In this document: piece by piece, positions 1-12,032 of the stretch | Layout of the letters: each line of letters begins with the position of its first letter | Numbering within the stretch: position 1 is the stretch's first letter | NCBI RefSeq assembly: GCF_046630445.1 | Contig: NC_092337.1 | Span: 360,956,001-361,020,000 of the forward strand | Direction: 5' to 3' | DNA: 64,000 nt | From: Rutidosis leptorrhynchoides | Lineage: Eukaryota > Streptophyta > Magnoliopsida > Asterales > Asteraceae | The notes under the pieces: model-generated | Databases searched by the model: none | Seen by the model: only the letters and a program-made list of their open reading frames with translations | Told to the model about the DNA's origin: nothing | Position numbers and translations under genes: made by a program

Positions 1-3000
1 TGAAGTAGACCTGATGGTTTCTGATGCTCAACTTTGACCTTAGAACACGTCAAACATTCTCCTACATATTTTGCAACATCGGCTTTCATACCCGGCCACC
101 AAAAATGTTTCTTGAGATCCTTGTACATCTTCCCTGTTCCAGGATGTATTGAGTATCTAGTTTTATGAGCTTCTCTAAGTACCATTTCTCTCATATCTCC
201 AAATTTTGGTACCCAAATCCTTTCAGCCCTATACCGGGTTCCGTCTTCCCGAATATTAAGATGCTTCTCCAATCCCTTGGGTATTTCATCCTTTAAATTT
301 CCCTCTTTTAAAACTCCTTGTTGCGCCTCCTTTATTTGAGTAGTAAGGTTATTATGAATCATTATATTCATAGATTTTACTCGAATGGGTTCTCTGTCCT
401 TCCTGCTCAAGGCGTCGACTACCACATTTGCCTTCCCCGGGTGGTAACGAATCTCAAAGTCGTAATCATTCAACAATTCAATCCACCTATGCTGCCTCAT
501 ATTCAGTTGTTTCTGATTAAATATGTGTTGAAGACTTTTGTGGTCGGTATATATAATACTTTTGACCCCATATAAGTAGTGCCTCCAAGTCTTTAATGCA
601 AAAACAACCGCGCCTAATTCTAAATCATGCGTCGTATAATTTTGTTCGTGAATCTTCAATTGTCTAGACGCATAAGCAATCACCTTCGTTCGTTGCATTA
701 ATACACAACCGAGACCTTGCTTTGATGCGTCACAATAAATCACAAAATCATCATTCCCTTCAGGCAATGACAATATAGGTGCCGTAGTTAGCTTTTTCTT
801 CAATAACTGAAATGCTTTCTCTTGTTCATCATTCCATTCAAATTTCTTCCCTTTATGCGTTAATGCAGTCAAGGGTTTTGCTATTCTGGAAAAGTCTTGG
901 ATGAACCTTCTGTAGTAACCAGCTAGTCCTAAAAACTGGCGTATGTGTTTCGGAGTTTTCGGGGTTTCCCACTTTTCAACAGTTTCTATCTTTGCCGGAT
1001 CCACCTTAATACCTTCTGTGTTCACTATGTGACCGAGGAATTGAACTTCTTCCAACCAAAATGCACACTTTGAAAACTTAGCTTACAATTCTTCCTTCCT
1101 CAATACTTCTAACACCTTTCTCAAATGTTCACCGTGTTCTTGGTCATTCTTTGAGTAAATAAGTATGTCATCAATGAAAACAATGACAAACTTGTCAAGG
1201 TATGGTCCACACACTCGGTTCATAAGGTCCATGAATACAGCTGGTGCATTAGTTAAACCAAACGGCATGACCATAAACTCGTAATGACCGTAACGTGTTC
1301 TGAAAGCAGTCTTTGGAATATCATCTTCTTTCACCCGCATTTGATGATACCCGGAACGTAAGTCAATCTTTGAATAAACATACGAGCCTTGTAGTTGATC
1401 AAATAAGTCGTCGATTCTCGGTAGTGGGTAGCGGTTCTTGATGGTAAGTTTGTTCAACTCTCGGTAGTCAATACACAACCTGAATGTACCATCTTTCTTC
1501 TTAACAAACAAAACAGGAGCTCCCCACGGTGATGTGCTTGGTCGAATGAAACCACGCTCTAAAAGTTCTTGTAATTGTCTTTGCAGTTCTTTCATCTCGC
1601 TGGGTGCGAGTCTGTAAGGAGCACGAGCTATTGGTGCAGCTCCTGGTACAAGATCTATTTGAAATTCAACGGATCGATGTGGGGGTAATCCAGGTAATTC
1701 TTTCAGAAATACATCGGGAAATTCTTTTGCGATGGGAACATCATTGATGCTCTTTTCTTCAGTTTGTACTTTCTCGACGTGTGCTAGAACAGCATAGCAA
1801 CCTTTTCTTATTAGTTTTTGTGCCTTCAAATTACTAGTAAGATGTAGCTTCGTGTTGCCCTTTTCTCCGTACACCATTAAGGGTTTTCCTTTTTCTCGTA
1901 TAATGCGAATTGCATTTTTGTAACAAACGATCTCTGCTTTCACTTCTTTCAACCAGTCCATACCGATTATCACATCAAAACTCCCTAACTCTACTGGTAT
2001 CAAGTCAATCTTAAATGTTTCGCTAACCAGTTTAATTTCTCGATTCCGACATATATTATCTGCTGAAATTAATTTACCATTTGCTAATTCGAGTAAAAAT
2101 ATACTATCCAACGGCATCAATGGACAACTTAATTTAGCACAAAAATCTCTACTCATATAGCTTCTATCCGCACCCGAATCAAATAAAACGTAAGCAGATT
2201 TATTGTCAATAAGAAACGTACCCGTAACAAGCTCCGGGTCTTCCTGTGCCTCTGCCGCATTAATATTGAAAACTCTTCTGCGGCCTTGTCCATTCGTGTT
2301 CTCCTGGTTCGGGCAATTTCTAATAATGTGGCCCGGTTTTCCACATTTATAACAAACTACATTGGCATAGCTTGCTCCGACACTACTTGCTCCGCCATTA
2401 CTCGTTCCGACACCATTTGTTCCTTTCGTTCTATTAACCCCTGGTCCGTAGACCTCACACTTCGCCGCGCTATGACCATTTCTTTTACACTTGTTGCAAA
2501 ATTTGGTGCAGAACCCCGAGTGATATTTTTCACACCTTTGGCATAGCTGCTTCTGATTGTTGTTGTTATTGCGATTATTATTGTTGTTGGGATGATTGTT
2601 GTAGTTGCTGTTGTTGTTGTTGTTGTTGTTGTTGGGCCGTTTGTTGTAGTTGCGATTGATGTTGCGATTGTTGGGATAATTGTTGCGATTATTGTTGTAA
2701 TTGCTGTTGTTGTTGTATTGGTGATTCTTATCACTGTTTTCCTCCCACTTTCTTTTGACTTGCTTCACATTGGCCTCTTCAGCAGTCTGTTCTTTAATTC
2801 TTTCTTCAATCTGGTTCACTAGTTTGTGAGCCATTCTACATGCCTGTTGTATGGAGGCGGGCTCGTGTGAACTTATATCTTCTTAGATTCTTTCCGGTAA
2901 TCCTTTCACAAACGCGTCGATCTTCTCTTCCTCATCTTCGAATGCTCCCGGACACAATAGGCACAATTCTGTGAATCGTCTTTCGTACGTGGTAATATCA

Positions 3001-3467
3001 AATCCTTGGGTTCGTAACCCTCTAAGTTCTGTCTTGAGCTTATTGACCTCGGTTCTGGGACGGTACTTCTCGTTCATCAAGTGCTTGAATGCTGACCACG
3101 GTAGTGCGTACGCATCATCTTGTCCCACTTGCTCTAGATAGGTATTCCACCATGTTAACGCAGAACCTGTGAAGGTATGCGTAGCGTACTTCACTTTGTC
3201 CTCTTCAGTACACTTACTTATGGCAAACACCGATTCGACCTTCTCGGTCCACCGTTTCAATCAGATCGGTCCTTCAGTTCCATCAAATTCCAAAGGTTTG
3301 CAGGCAGTGAATTCTTTGTAGGTGCATCCTACACGATTTCCTGTATTGCCAGATCCAAGGTTATTGTTGGTATGTAGCGCAGCCTGTACTGCGGCTATGT
3401 TTGAAGCTAGAAAAGTACGGAATTCCTCTTCATTCATATTCACGATGTGCCGAGTAGTCGGTGCCAT
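1..3467 (-). pseudogene. gag-pol polyprotein of element A, partial and broken
   Basis: Gag has the retrotransposon Gag domain (motif [12 protein letters not shown]), a long Asn-rich tract and CCHC knuckles including [14 protein letters not shown]. It is followed by an aspartic protease ([10 protein letters not shown]) and reverse transcriptase with [10 protein letters not shown], then RNase H and the zinc-binding N-terminus of integrase up to the window edge. The start is taken as the Met of MAPTTRH at 3467; an upstream in-frame Met lies at 3503. Three premature stops are visible against copy B: at 3258-3260 (GGA to TGA), 2883-2885 (CAA to TAA) and about 1083-1085 (TAC to TAA). Gag is cut twice and pol once, so no functional polyprotein is expected. 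Confidence 0.92.
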
Positions 3468-3540
3468 TTCCTTCAAAATAGTCAAATGGAACAAGTTAAT
3501 CATACAGAATATTAAGAGTAGTTAATAGTATTTCGTAGCA

Positions 3541-3579
3541 TAATATGAACTCATTTATAAAAGCTTTTTCTTCATATTA
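3541..3579 (-). other. Leader stem-loop ahead of gag in element A
   Basis: A perfect 9-bp stem (TAATATGAA with TTCATATTA) closes a 21-nt loop that contains the 10-nt palindrome AAAAGCTTTT (3559-3568). It lies about 75 nt upstream of the gag start, where retroelements often carry dimerisation or packaging signals. The function is inferred. Confidence 0.5.
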
Positions 3580-3599
3580 GCGTTTTATAAGTTTAAATT

Positions 3600-3616
3600 C
3601 GGGTAGTACCTACCCG
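3600..3616. other. Polypurine-tract-like palindrome upstream of gag (element A)
   Basis: The sequence CGGGTAGTACCTACCCG is a 7-bp inverted repeat with a 3-nt loop. On the minus strand it reads AACGGGTAGGTAC, the same motif that adjoins the 3' LTR of elements B and D. It could be a second plus-strand priming site or a relic of rearrangement. Confidence 0.5.
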
Positions 3617-3820
3617 TTAAGTTCATACTTAGTAGCTAATATACAATTCAACTACTACAATTCTATATGAAAAACTGATTGTAATAATATTTCGCGTTCA
3701 AACTTTTATACAATATTTTACAAACTTACAATACCGCTTATTTTACATAAAGCATGAAATATAGCACACAATAACTTTGATACAAGATAGTTGTAAAGAT
3801 AATTCTAGCTAGTACACAAG

Positions 3821-4492
3821 TCATTCAGCAAAGGCAATAAAGACACGTAATTCATACGTCCAGAAACAAGTCATGCATTCTGGTTTTACTAGGACTACTT
3901 CCCATCCTTGGTCTTGTGGAACATAACCGTTATGGCCGTTGATAAGACAGCGTGTTGTAACGTCGTCAAAGGGACGAGGGTTACGTAATGACCAACAGTC
4001 TCGTAATAACCTAAAAACCTCATTTCTTACCCCAATTACCGACTCCGTCACTTGTGGGAACGTTTTGTTTAATAGTTGTAGCCCGATGTTCTTGTTCTCA
4101 CTTTGGTGAGAAGCGAACATTACTAACCCGTAAGCATAACATGCTTCTTTATGTTGCATGTTAGCCGCTTTTTCTAAATCACGAAGTCCTATATTCGGAT
4201 ATACTGAGTCAAAATAATTTCTTAACCCATTGCGTAAAATAGCATTTGGGTTCCCCGCAATATATGCGTCAAAGTAAACACATCGTAACTTATGGATTTC
4301 CCAATGTGATATCCCCCATCTTTCGAACGAAAGCCTTTTATAAACCAAGGCATTCTTGGAACGTTCTTCGAATGTCTTACAAACTGATCTCGCCTTAAAT
4401 AGTTGTGCCGAGGAATTCTGACCGACTCTAGACAAGATTTCATCAATCATGTCTCCGGGTAGATTTCTTAAAATATTGGGTTGTCTATCCAT
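3821..4492 (-). CDS. F-box protein ORF carried by element A (intact, 223 aa)
   Basis: The N-terminus (residues about 6-50) is an F-box: NLPGDMIDEILSRV, then KARSVCKTF, the pattern that binds SKP1 in SCF ubiquitin ligases. The middle (about 105-145) has a Sel1-like helix pair (AANMQHKEACYAYGLVMFAS and GLQLLNKTF), an arrangement I associate with plant F-box proteins of the At2g35280 type. The ORF has the same sense as gag-pol and lies between the primer site and gag. The same ORF is in copy B, broken, and its first 17 codons are in the fragment at 37051-37103, so it belongs to the family and is not a chance neighbour. It is open from its Met to its TGA here. Host origin by capture is inferred; activity is unknown. 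Confidence 0.75.
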   Translation of the reverse strand: MDRQPNILRNLPGDMIDEILSRVGQNSSAQLFKARSVCKTFEERSKNALVYKRLSFERWGISHWEIHKLRCVYFDAYIAGNPNAILRNGLRNYFDSVYPNIGLRDLEKAANMQHKEACYAYGLVMFASHQSENKNIGLQLLNKTFPQVTESVIGVRNEVFRLLRDCWSLRNPRPFDDVTTRCLINGHNGYVPQDQGWEVVLVKPECMTCFWTYELRVFIAFAE

Positions 4493-4629
4493 TTTGTGTT
4501 TTTATACTGTAAAATAGACAAGAGTTAGATTCATAAAAAAAATACTTATTAATATAAGCAATTTTTACATATATCATAAAGCATAAGCACACTATATTAC
4601 ATATATTACACCACACGGATACAACTATC

Positions 4630-5226
4630 TTATTCCGACTCGCTCGTTTCTTCTTGTTCGGTTTTGGTTCGTTTTGCCAAGTTTCTAGGGATATATGATG
4701 TTCCCCTAATATGAGCCGTCGTTGTCCACATTGGTTTAGAAAAACCTGGTGGTTTAGAGGTTCACGGGTCATTGTTACAACTTAAGGACTTCGGGGGTTG
4801 ACGATACATATAAAGTTCATCGGGGTTGGAATTAGATTTTTCTATTTTTATGCCCTTTCCCTTATTATTTTCTTTTGCCTTTTTAAATTCAGTTGGGGTA
4901 ATTTCTATAACATCATCGGAATTCTCGTCGGAATCCGATTCATCGGAGAATTGGTAATCCTCCCAATATTTTGCTTCCTTGGCGGAAACACCATTGACCA
5001 TAATTAACCTTGGTCGGTTGGTTGAGGATTCTCTTTTACTTAACCGTTTTATTATTTCCCCCACCGGTTCTATTTCTTCTTCCGGTTCCGATTCTTCTTC
5101 CGGTTCCGACTCTTCTTCCGGTTCCTCTTCGTGAACTTGTGAATCAGTCCACGAATCATTCCAATTTACATTTGACTCTTCATTATTATTAGGTGAGTCA
5201 ATGGGACTTGTTCTAGAGGTAGACAT
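4630..5226 (-). pseudogene. Acidic hydrophilic ORF of element A (about 198 codons, one internal stop)
   Basis: The protein begins MSTSRTSPIDSPNNNEESN and has two EEESEP repeats near residues 33-50, a Ser/Asp/Glu-rich middle, a basic patch, and a Thr/Glu/Ser-rich tail ending ETSESE. There is no transmembrane segment or known enzyme motif, and I do not recognise the family. The open frame from 5226 stops at a TGA at 4762-4764 where copy B has GGA; after that stop the same frame stays open to 4630. Copy B has three EEESEP repeats. Position and strand match those of the F-box ORF, so both could be translated from element transcripts. Its role is unknown. Confidence 0.6.
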
Positions 5227-5420
5227 CTATCACATAATATCAAACACGTTAAGAGATTAATATATCACATAATATTCATATGTTAAAAATATATAGTTTC
5301 CAACAAAAATGTTAAGCAATCATTTTTAAAGAAAACACGGTCGAAGTCCAGACTCACTAATGCATCCTAACAAACTCGATAAGACACACTAATGCAAATT
5401 TTCTGGTTCTCTAAGACCAA

Positions 5421-5434
5421 CGCTCGGATACCAA
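5421..5434 (-). promoter_or_regulatory. Primer binding site of element A
   Basis: The minus strand reads TTGGTATCCGAGCG, six bases inside the 5' LTR edge. It matches the complement of the plant initiator-Met tRNA 3' end (TGGTATCAGAGC) with one mismatch (A to C). Copy B's neighbour keeps the consensus at 38049-38062. Confidence 0.85.
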
Positions 5435-5440
5435 CTGAAA

Positions 5441-8400
5441 TGTCCCGTTCTTATTGATTAAAAACGTTCCATATTAATTGATTTCGTTGCGAGGTTTTGA
5501 CCTCTATATGAGACGTTTTTCAAAGACTGCATTCATTTTTAAAACAAACCATAACCTTTATTTCATAAATAAAGGTTTAAAAAACTTTACGTAGATTATC
5601 AAATAATGATAATCTAAAATATTCTGTTTACACACGACCATTACATAATGGTTTACAATACAAATATATTACATCGAAATCAGTTTCTTGAATGCAGTTT
5701 TTACACAATATCATACAAACATGGACTCCAAATTTTGTCCTTATTTTAGTATGCAACAGCGGAAGCTCTTAGTATTCACCTGAGAATAAACATGCTTTAA
5801 ACGTCAACAAAAATGTTGGTGAGTTATAGGTTTAACCTATATATATCAAATCGTAACAATAGACCACAAGATTTCATATTTCAATACACATCCCATACAT
5901 AGAGATAAAAATCATTCATATGGTGAACACCTGGTAACCGACATTAACAAGATGCATATATATAAGAATATCCCCATCATTCCGGGACACCCTTCGGATA
6001 TGATATAAATTTCGAAGTACTAAAGCATCCGGTACTTTGGATGGGGTTTGTTAGGCCCAATAGATCTATCTTTAGGATTCGCGTCAATTAGGGTGTATGT
6101 TCCCTTAATTCTTAGATTACCAGACTTAATAAAAAGGGGCATATTCGATTTCGATAATTCAACCATAGAATGTAGTTTCACGTACTTGTGTCTATTTTGT
6201 AAATCATTTATAAAACCTGCATGTATTCTCATCCCAAAAATATTAGATTTTAAAAGTGGGACTATAACTCACTTTCACAGATTTTTACTTCGTCGGGAAG
6301 TAAGACTTGGCCACTGGTTGATTCACGAACCTATAACAATATATACATATATATCAAAGTATGTTTAAAATATATTTACAACACTTTTAATATATTTTGA
6401 TGTTTTAAGTTTATTAAGTCAGCTGTCCTCGTTAGTAACCTACAACTAGTTGTCCACAGTTAGATGTACAGAAATAAATCGATAAATATTATCTTGAATC
6501 AATCCACGACCCAGTGTATACGTATCTCAGTATTGATCACAACTCAAACTATATATATTTTGGAATCAACCTCAACCCTGTATAGCTAACTCCAACATTC
6601 ACATATAGAGTGTCTATGGTTGTTCCGAAATATATATAGATGTGTCGACATGATAGGTCGAAACATTGTATACGTGTCTATGGTATCTCAAGATTACATA
6701 ATATACAATACAAGTTGATTAAGTTATGGTTGGAATAGATTTGTTACCAATTTTCACGTAGCTAAAATGAGAAAAATTATCCAATCTTGTTTTACCCATA
6801 ACTTCTTCATTTTAAATCCGTTTTGAGTGAATCAAATTGCTATGGTTTCATATTGAACTCTATTTTATGAATCTAAACAGAAAATTATAGGTTTATAGTC
6901 GGAAAAATAAGTTACAAGTCGTTTTTGTAAAGGTAGTCATTTCAGTCGAAAGAACGACGTCTAGATGACCATTTTAGAAAACATACTTCCACTTTGAGTT
7001 TAACCATAATTTTTGGATATAGTTTCATGTTCATAATAAAAATCATTTTCTCAGAATAACAACTTTTAAATCAAAGTTTATCATAGTTTTTAATTAACTA
7101 ACCCAAAACAACCCGCGGTGTTACTACGACGGCGTAAATCCGGTTTTACGGTGTTTTTCGTGTTTCCAGGTTTTAAATCATTAAGTTAGCATATCATATA
7201 GATATAGAACATGTGTGTAGTTAATTTTAAAAGTCAAGTTAGAAGGATTAACTTTTGTTTGCGAACAAGTTTAGAATTAACTAAACTATGTTCTAGTGAT
7301 TACGAGTTTAAACATTCGAATAAGATAGTTTTATATATATGAATCGAATGATGTTATGAACATCATTACTACCTCAAGTTTAGTAGGTAAACCTACTGGA
7401 AGTGACAAGAAATGATCTAGCTTCAAAGGATCTTGGATGGCTTGAAAGTTCTTGAAGTAGGATCATGACACAAAAACAAGTTCAAGTAAGATTTTTACTC
7501 GAATTAAGATAGTTTATAGTTATAGAAATTGAATCAAAGTTTGAATATGAATATTACCTTGAATAAGAAAGATAACCTACTGTATATAACAAAGGTTTCT
7601 TGATCTTAGATGATTACTTGGAATGGATTAGAAAGCTTGGAAGTAAATTAGTAACTTGAAGGGATTTTTGAAGTGTTCTTCCTATGATGATTATAGCTTG
7701 ATTCTTGAAGTGATTTTTGATGAAGATGATGATTAACTACTGGAAAAATACGTTCATAATAGTGTGTGTGTGTGTGTTGAGAGAGAATTAGAAAGAGAAT
7801 TGGAAGTGAAATGGAGTGAATGATGAGTGGTAATTGGTGAGTGGTGAGTGGGGTTAAAAGGAGTTCTAGTTAGTTGACTAGCTCATGGTAGAAGTTAAAA
7901 TTGATTAGTCATACATGACATAATCAAGAGTGGAATCCCATGCTAGTTCCTATTGGTATATACTCATAGTAAGTACGTTTTGAAGCTGTGTATATTACGG
8001 GTAAGAATACGACTAGAATTCTTGATGAAAGAAAAGAATGGAAAAGTAACTGTAACCATTTTCGTTAAGTATGAGTGTTTTGATATATGTCTTGAAGTCT
8101 TCCAAAAGTATTTTAATACATCTAAATACACTACATGTATATACATTTTAACTGAGTCGTTAAGTCATCGTTAGTCGTTACATGTAAGTGTTGTTTTGAA
8201 ACCTTTAAGTTAACGATCTCAATTAATGTTGTTAACCCATTGTTTATTATATCTAATGAGATGTTAAATTATTATATTATCATGATATTATGATATATTA
8301 ATATATCTTAATATGATATATATACATTTAAATGTCGTTACAACGATAATCGTTACATATATGTCTCGTTTCGAAATCCTTAAGTTAGTAGTCTTGTTTA

Positions 8401-8680
8401 TATGTATATAACTCATTGTTAATATACTTATGGAGATACTTACTTATCATAATCTCATGTTAACCATATGTATATCCATATATATATCGTCATGTCGTTT
8501 TTACAAGTTTTAACGTTCGTGAATCGCCGGTCAACTTGGGTGGTCAATTGTCTATATGAAACATATTTCAATTAATCAAGTCTTAACAAGTTTGATTGTT
8601 TAACATGTTGGAAACATTTAATCATGTAAATATCAATCTCAATTAATATATATAAACATGGAAAAGTTCGGGTCACTACA
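5441..8680 (-). repeat. 5' LTR of element A (3240 bp)
   Basis: On the plus strand it begins TGTCCCGTTC beside the primer site and ends GGGTCACTACA. The same sequence forms the LTRs of copy B (38069-41351 and 47930-51246), which fixes both edges. It is unusually long for a gypsy LTR and contains no credible gene. It has TA and TG microsatellites, including a short TG run near 7763. Confidence 0.92.
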
Positions 8681-8821
8681 AAAATGGGGCTTCAAAACCC
8701 TAACAACTATAGATATGTAGTTAGGAAATGACAAAAGTATCCTCTGAGAAAATGGTAAAATGACAATTCAGTCCAAATGAAACAATAACTCAACAACATT
8801 AGTAGGCACTATGTTGATTAG
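8681..8821. other. Short unassigned spacer
   Basis: AT-rich DNA between the LTR of element A and the fold-back element. No ORF, RNA gene or repeat is recognised. Confidence 0.5.
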
Positions 8822-10258
8822 TATATTGGATAATAAAATCCGACTTTTTTCTCTGTTAGTCCCTCAGTTAATCCCAATTTGCTAACGGCGTCTCTCGGTT
8901 TCTAATTTGGCTTTGCACGTCCATTATTTATCAAAAATTTGCAATCAGCGTCCATCCGTCTAAATTTCGTTAGAAAAATCCGTTAACCCTTAACATGTGC
9001 ATTGCATGTGAGGGTAAATTCATCCTTTTACTCTACTCTTCTTCATAAAAAACAAGGGACCACCGGTGCAAAAAAATCTTATAATTTATATATTATTAAT
9101 TTATAAATCTTTAACAATAAAAATAAAAATCTATTTACTTGGCTGTGCCTTTGGATCGGTTTCAAGGTTTCCTACCGGGCAGCGATGGGGGCGGGATTAT
9201 TATCACTGCATCGGCATAGTCGAAACGGGAGATGATCGGTTTAGTCACCCTCGGCTGATCCCAATCGCTGTTAAAAAAAAAACCATAAGCCCCTTTTGCT
9301 TCTTTCCCTCTTCTTCCAGCGTAACACATCCCAAACCCTAAGCCATTTTTATTTTTTTTGCTGAGTAACCTAAAATCAAGATATTAATCAAATCATCTCA
9401 TCTCATCTCAAAAGAGTAACCGTCGCTACATCTTCGCCGTCGCCGCTGCATTTTCCAGAGAATCGAAGCCACAAACTAATTCCGGCGGCGGTGCTGGGCA
9501 TAAATTCGGAAATGAAAACACAAGCTTTTAGGTTTGGAGGTCTGAAAGTGTTTAATTTATGAACTCATCAGAAAACCATACGGTGTACACTGCCTAAAAA
9601 CGCCGGTGGTTCCACAATCGTTAACTCCGATCTGCTTTTGGTGGATTTGGTGCACCGGTGGTTCCAGGTCTATTCCGGCGGCAACAGTGGTTCTACAATC
9701 GTTACCTAAATACGCTACCAGTCCACAATCGTGAACTCTAGCCTACAGGTCTGCATCATTCCCTTATACCATTAGTTACCTATGATGTAGAAAATATATA
9801 TTTTAATTTGATGGTTTAATTATTTTAATAATCCAGTTTGAAAGATGATGAGGCTTTGTAGAAAAGGTCTTCATGAATTGCTTATATTATATCAATTTTT
9901 ATTGATGATTTCGAATTTCGATTTCGTATTCATGCCACAATATTTGATTTTTTCAACTTTCTGCATCCTAATCCAAAATTTAAATTTCTAAGTTTTCTTT
10001 ATATCTTTATAATGGGATCTGATATGAAAATAGATTTTTATTTTTATTTTTATAGATTTATAAATTAATAATATATAGATTATAAGATTTTTTGCACCAG
10101 TAGTCCCTTATTTTTTATGAAAATTAAAAAGACGAATTTACCCTCATATGCAAGAATTTTTAATAAATAAATGACGCGCAAAGCTAAATTAGAAACCAAG
10201 TAAAGTTAACAAATTGGGATATAACCAACGGAGCAAAAAAGTTATAAAATACAGGATA
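8822..10258. mobile_element. Fold-back / long-TIR DNA element with GC-rich core
   Basis: The left arm (about 8822-9137) and the reverse complement of the right arm (about 10026-10258) match over most of their length. Shared stretches include CCCAATTTG, GGTTTCTAATTT, GAGGGTAAATTC, ATAAAAAA.AAGGGAC and ATATATTATTAATTTATAAATC. The right arm lacks about 75 bp that is present in the left. Arms of this length suggest a non-autonomous Mutator-like or fold-back element. The 0.9 kb core is much richer in GC than its surroundings (for example CGTCGCCGCTGC near 9437 and GGCGGCGG near 9485), which would fit a captured gene fragment. No transposase is seen, and the outer ends and target duplication could not be fixed. 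Confidence 0.6.
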
Positions 10259-11317
10259 CATTTCAGTAAAACGTAATTTTTAACTTCTACTCCGTATTAC
10301 CTATAAAATGTAACCTATGTTTTTATAGTTTTTTCGCTCTCTATTCTTGGTTCTCTGTTTTTATTTTTTATACAATCACGGCAAGGAATTTTTGTTTTTC
10401 TTTTGAAAAACAATAAAATCAAGACAAAAACAAATGTGAAGACTTGAATTAATCTTAAACAGTTTATCATCACAAATTAGAGCTGTATATAAGATTGATT
10501 CCAGTTACATGTTTACCATACACAAACATGGTCATTAATAAGCTGATCCAATGTACAAGTTCTGTAAATGGGTGACTTCCAGCCATTTTTCTCTAGAGTA
10601 TTAAATATAAATAATAATAATATGCTATATATATTGGATTATATATAAATTGGGAGATGATACTCACACACCAATAATTGATCCATACACAACAACTTAC
10701 TATTATAACCTTAATTTACATTTATGAAGGTTCAAATCCCTAAATAAACTTAGGGTTATAACTGTCAATTTTGTGTTAAACCTCACAAATAAATTGGATC
10801 GTATCTAAAAACTGTAGTAAACTTGAGCACCTTTATCATCTCAAGAAAATCAAGAAAAAGACCAATGAAAAACCATCTTGGTTTATTTTATTTTACCTTT
10901 GTTACAAAGGTTAAATATGATTCCTGAAACAAAAATCATCTTACGTACAACCAAATTGACTTAAACATAAACATATAAACTTACCATTTGTTAGATCTGG
11001 TGATCCAAAAAGATACCCGAGGATGGGAAAATAGTTTAAGGAAGACGTTGGAATGGGTGGTCTCGGAAAAATTGTATATAATAAAAAAAATTAAATCAGC
11101 AAAATTTATAAATTTTTTATTATTATTTAATTTCCGAAACACGCATTCCAGCAGCTTCCTAGAACTAATCTTCCTTTCCCTGTATCTCAAATTCATTTTT
11201 CAATAACTAAAACTTGATTTATATTTTGCGGCTAAAGAAAAAAAAAAGAATAAGGTACTAGGTTTTATGAGTAGTGTGATTTAGGTTGTACAAGTAGGGT
11301 TTGTGTTTGTGCGTTTG

Positions 11318-11325
11318 TTTATATA
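11318..11325 (-). promoter_or_regulatory. Possible TATA box on the minus strand
   Basis: The minus strand reads CTCTATATAAACAAACGC, followed by an AC-rich, CAAACCCTA-type leader typical of plant 5' UTRs. It could drive a short transcript toward 10980. There is no coding support, so confidence is low. Confidence 0.3.
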
Positions 11326-11816
11326 GAGGCGGGGACGATAAGGCGATTGCTTGTAATTTTTGGGGGTTACTTTTCTGATGCACAACAGTACAACTTAGAT
11401 ATGCGAAGTGATATTGTAAACACCATATTCCTTTTACGGAGTATTTTATTTTTTGAAAAAGAATGGAATTTAAAATATCTACTTGAGACACATATTGATG
11501 ACGCTAATTAGTGTAAGTGACAAGATCTAATGATCTATACCGCTACTAACTATTGAACGCGACCCTAACACACTTTGCACAAATGTTATACGCAAGTACA
11601 CAACATTTGACATTGAAAACAAACTATCTAACTTGCTTTTTCGCATTTCACGAACAACTATCAAAAAGTAGAGTGCGTTCTTGCAATTGAAGACGAAGGC
11701 ATGTGACACTCTTATGATCACTAGTCATCCAAAAATCCCGAACCACCTAATATCATCAAACTGACGGCCAAAAACCATTGAAACCCTAAATCAACCTAAA
11801 GGGCCGAAAGACGACC

Positions 11817-12032
11817 ACGACCACACCCGTAAACCACAAAACTAAACCTAGACAAGGACTGCATCCAAAGCCATAAACCTAAGACTGCAACCGCTATCGC
11901 AAATCTTATACATGTTGTGAGTTCACGACCACACCCGTAAACCACAAAACTAAACCTAGACAAGGACTGCATCCAAAGCCTTAAACCTAAGACTGCAACC
12001 GCTATCGCAAATCTTATACATGTTGTGAGTTC
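11817..12032. repeat. Tandem duplication, two copies of 108 bp
   Basis: The unit beginning ACGACCACACCCGTAAACC at 11817 restarts at 11925 with a single visible difference (CCATAAAC against CCTTAAAC). The period is a multiple of three, so ORFs across it show repeated peptides, but this does not make it coding. Confidence 0.9.

Larger units (their letters stand above)
1..8680 (-). mobile_element. Element A: Ty3/gypsy (Tekay/Del-like) LTR retrotransposon, left end outside window
   Basis: Read on the minus strand the order is 5' LTR (5441-8680), primer site, acidic ORF, F-box ORF, leader hairpin, gag, protease, reverse transcriptase, RNase H and the start of integrase, which runs off position 1. 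The 3' LTR is therefore outside the window. Position 1 corresponds to about 42497 in the sister element B. Several nonsense changes break gag-pol, so this copy is not autonomous. The bases after the LTR (8681-8685, aaaat) would be one half of the target duplication, but the other half is not visible. The Tekay/Del clade is inferred from the chromodomain of copy B. Confidence 0.93.

Noticed and set aside
2357..2822. Thr/Ile-rich and Val-rich ORFs overlapping gag of element A (and equivalents at 44956-45310)
   Set aside because: Shadows of the AAC/GTT repeat that encodes the Asn-rich Gag tract in the real frame.
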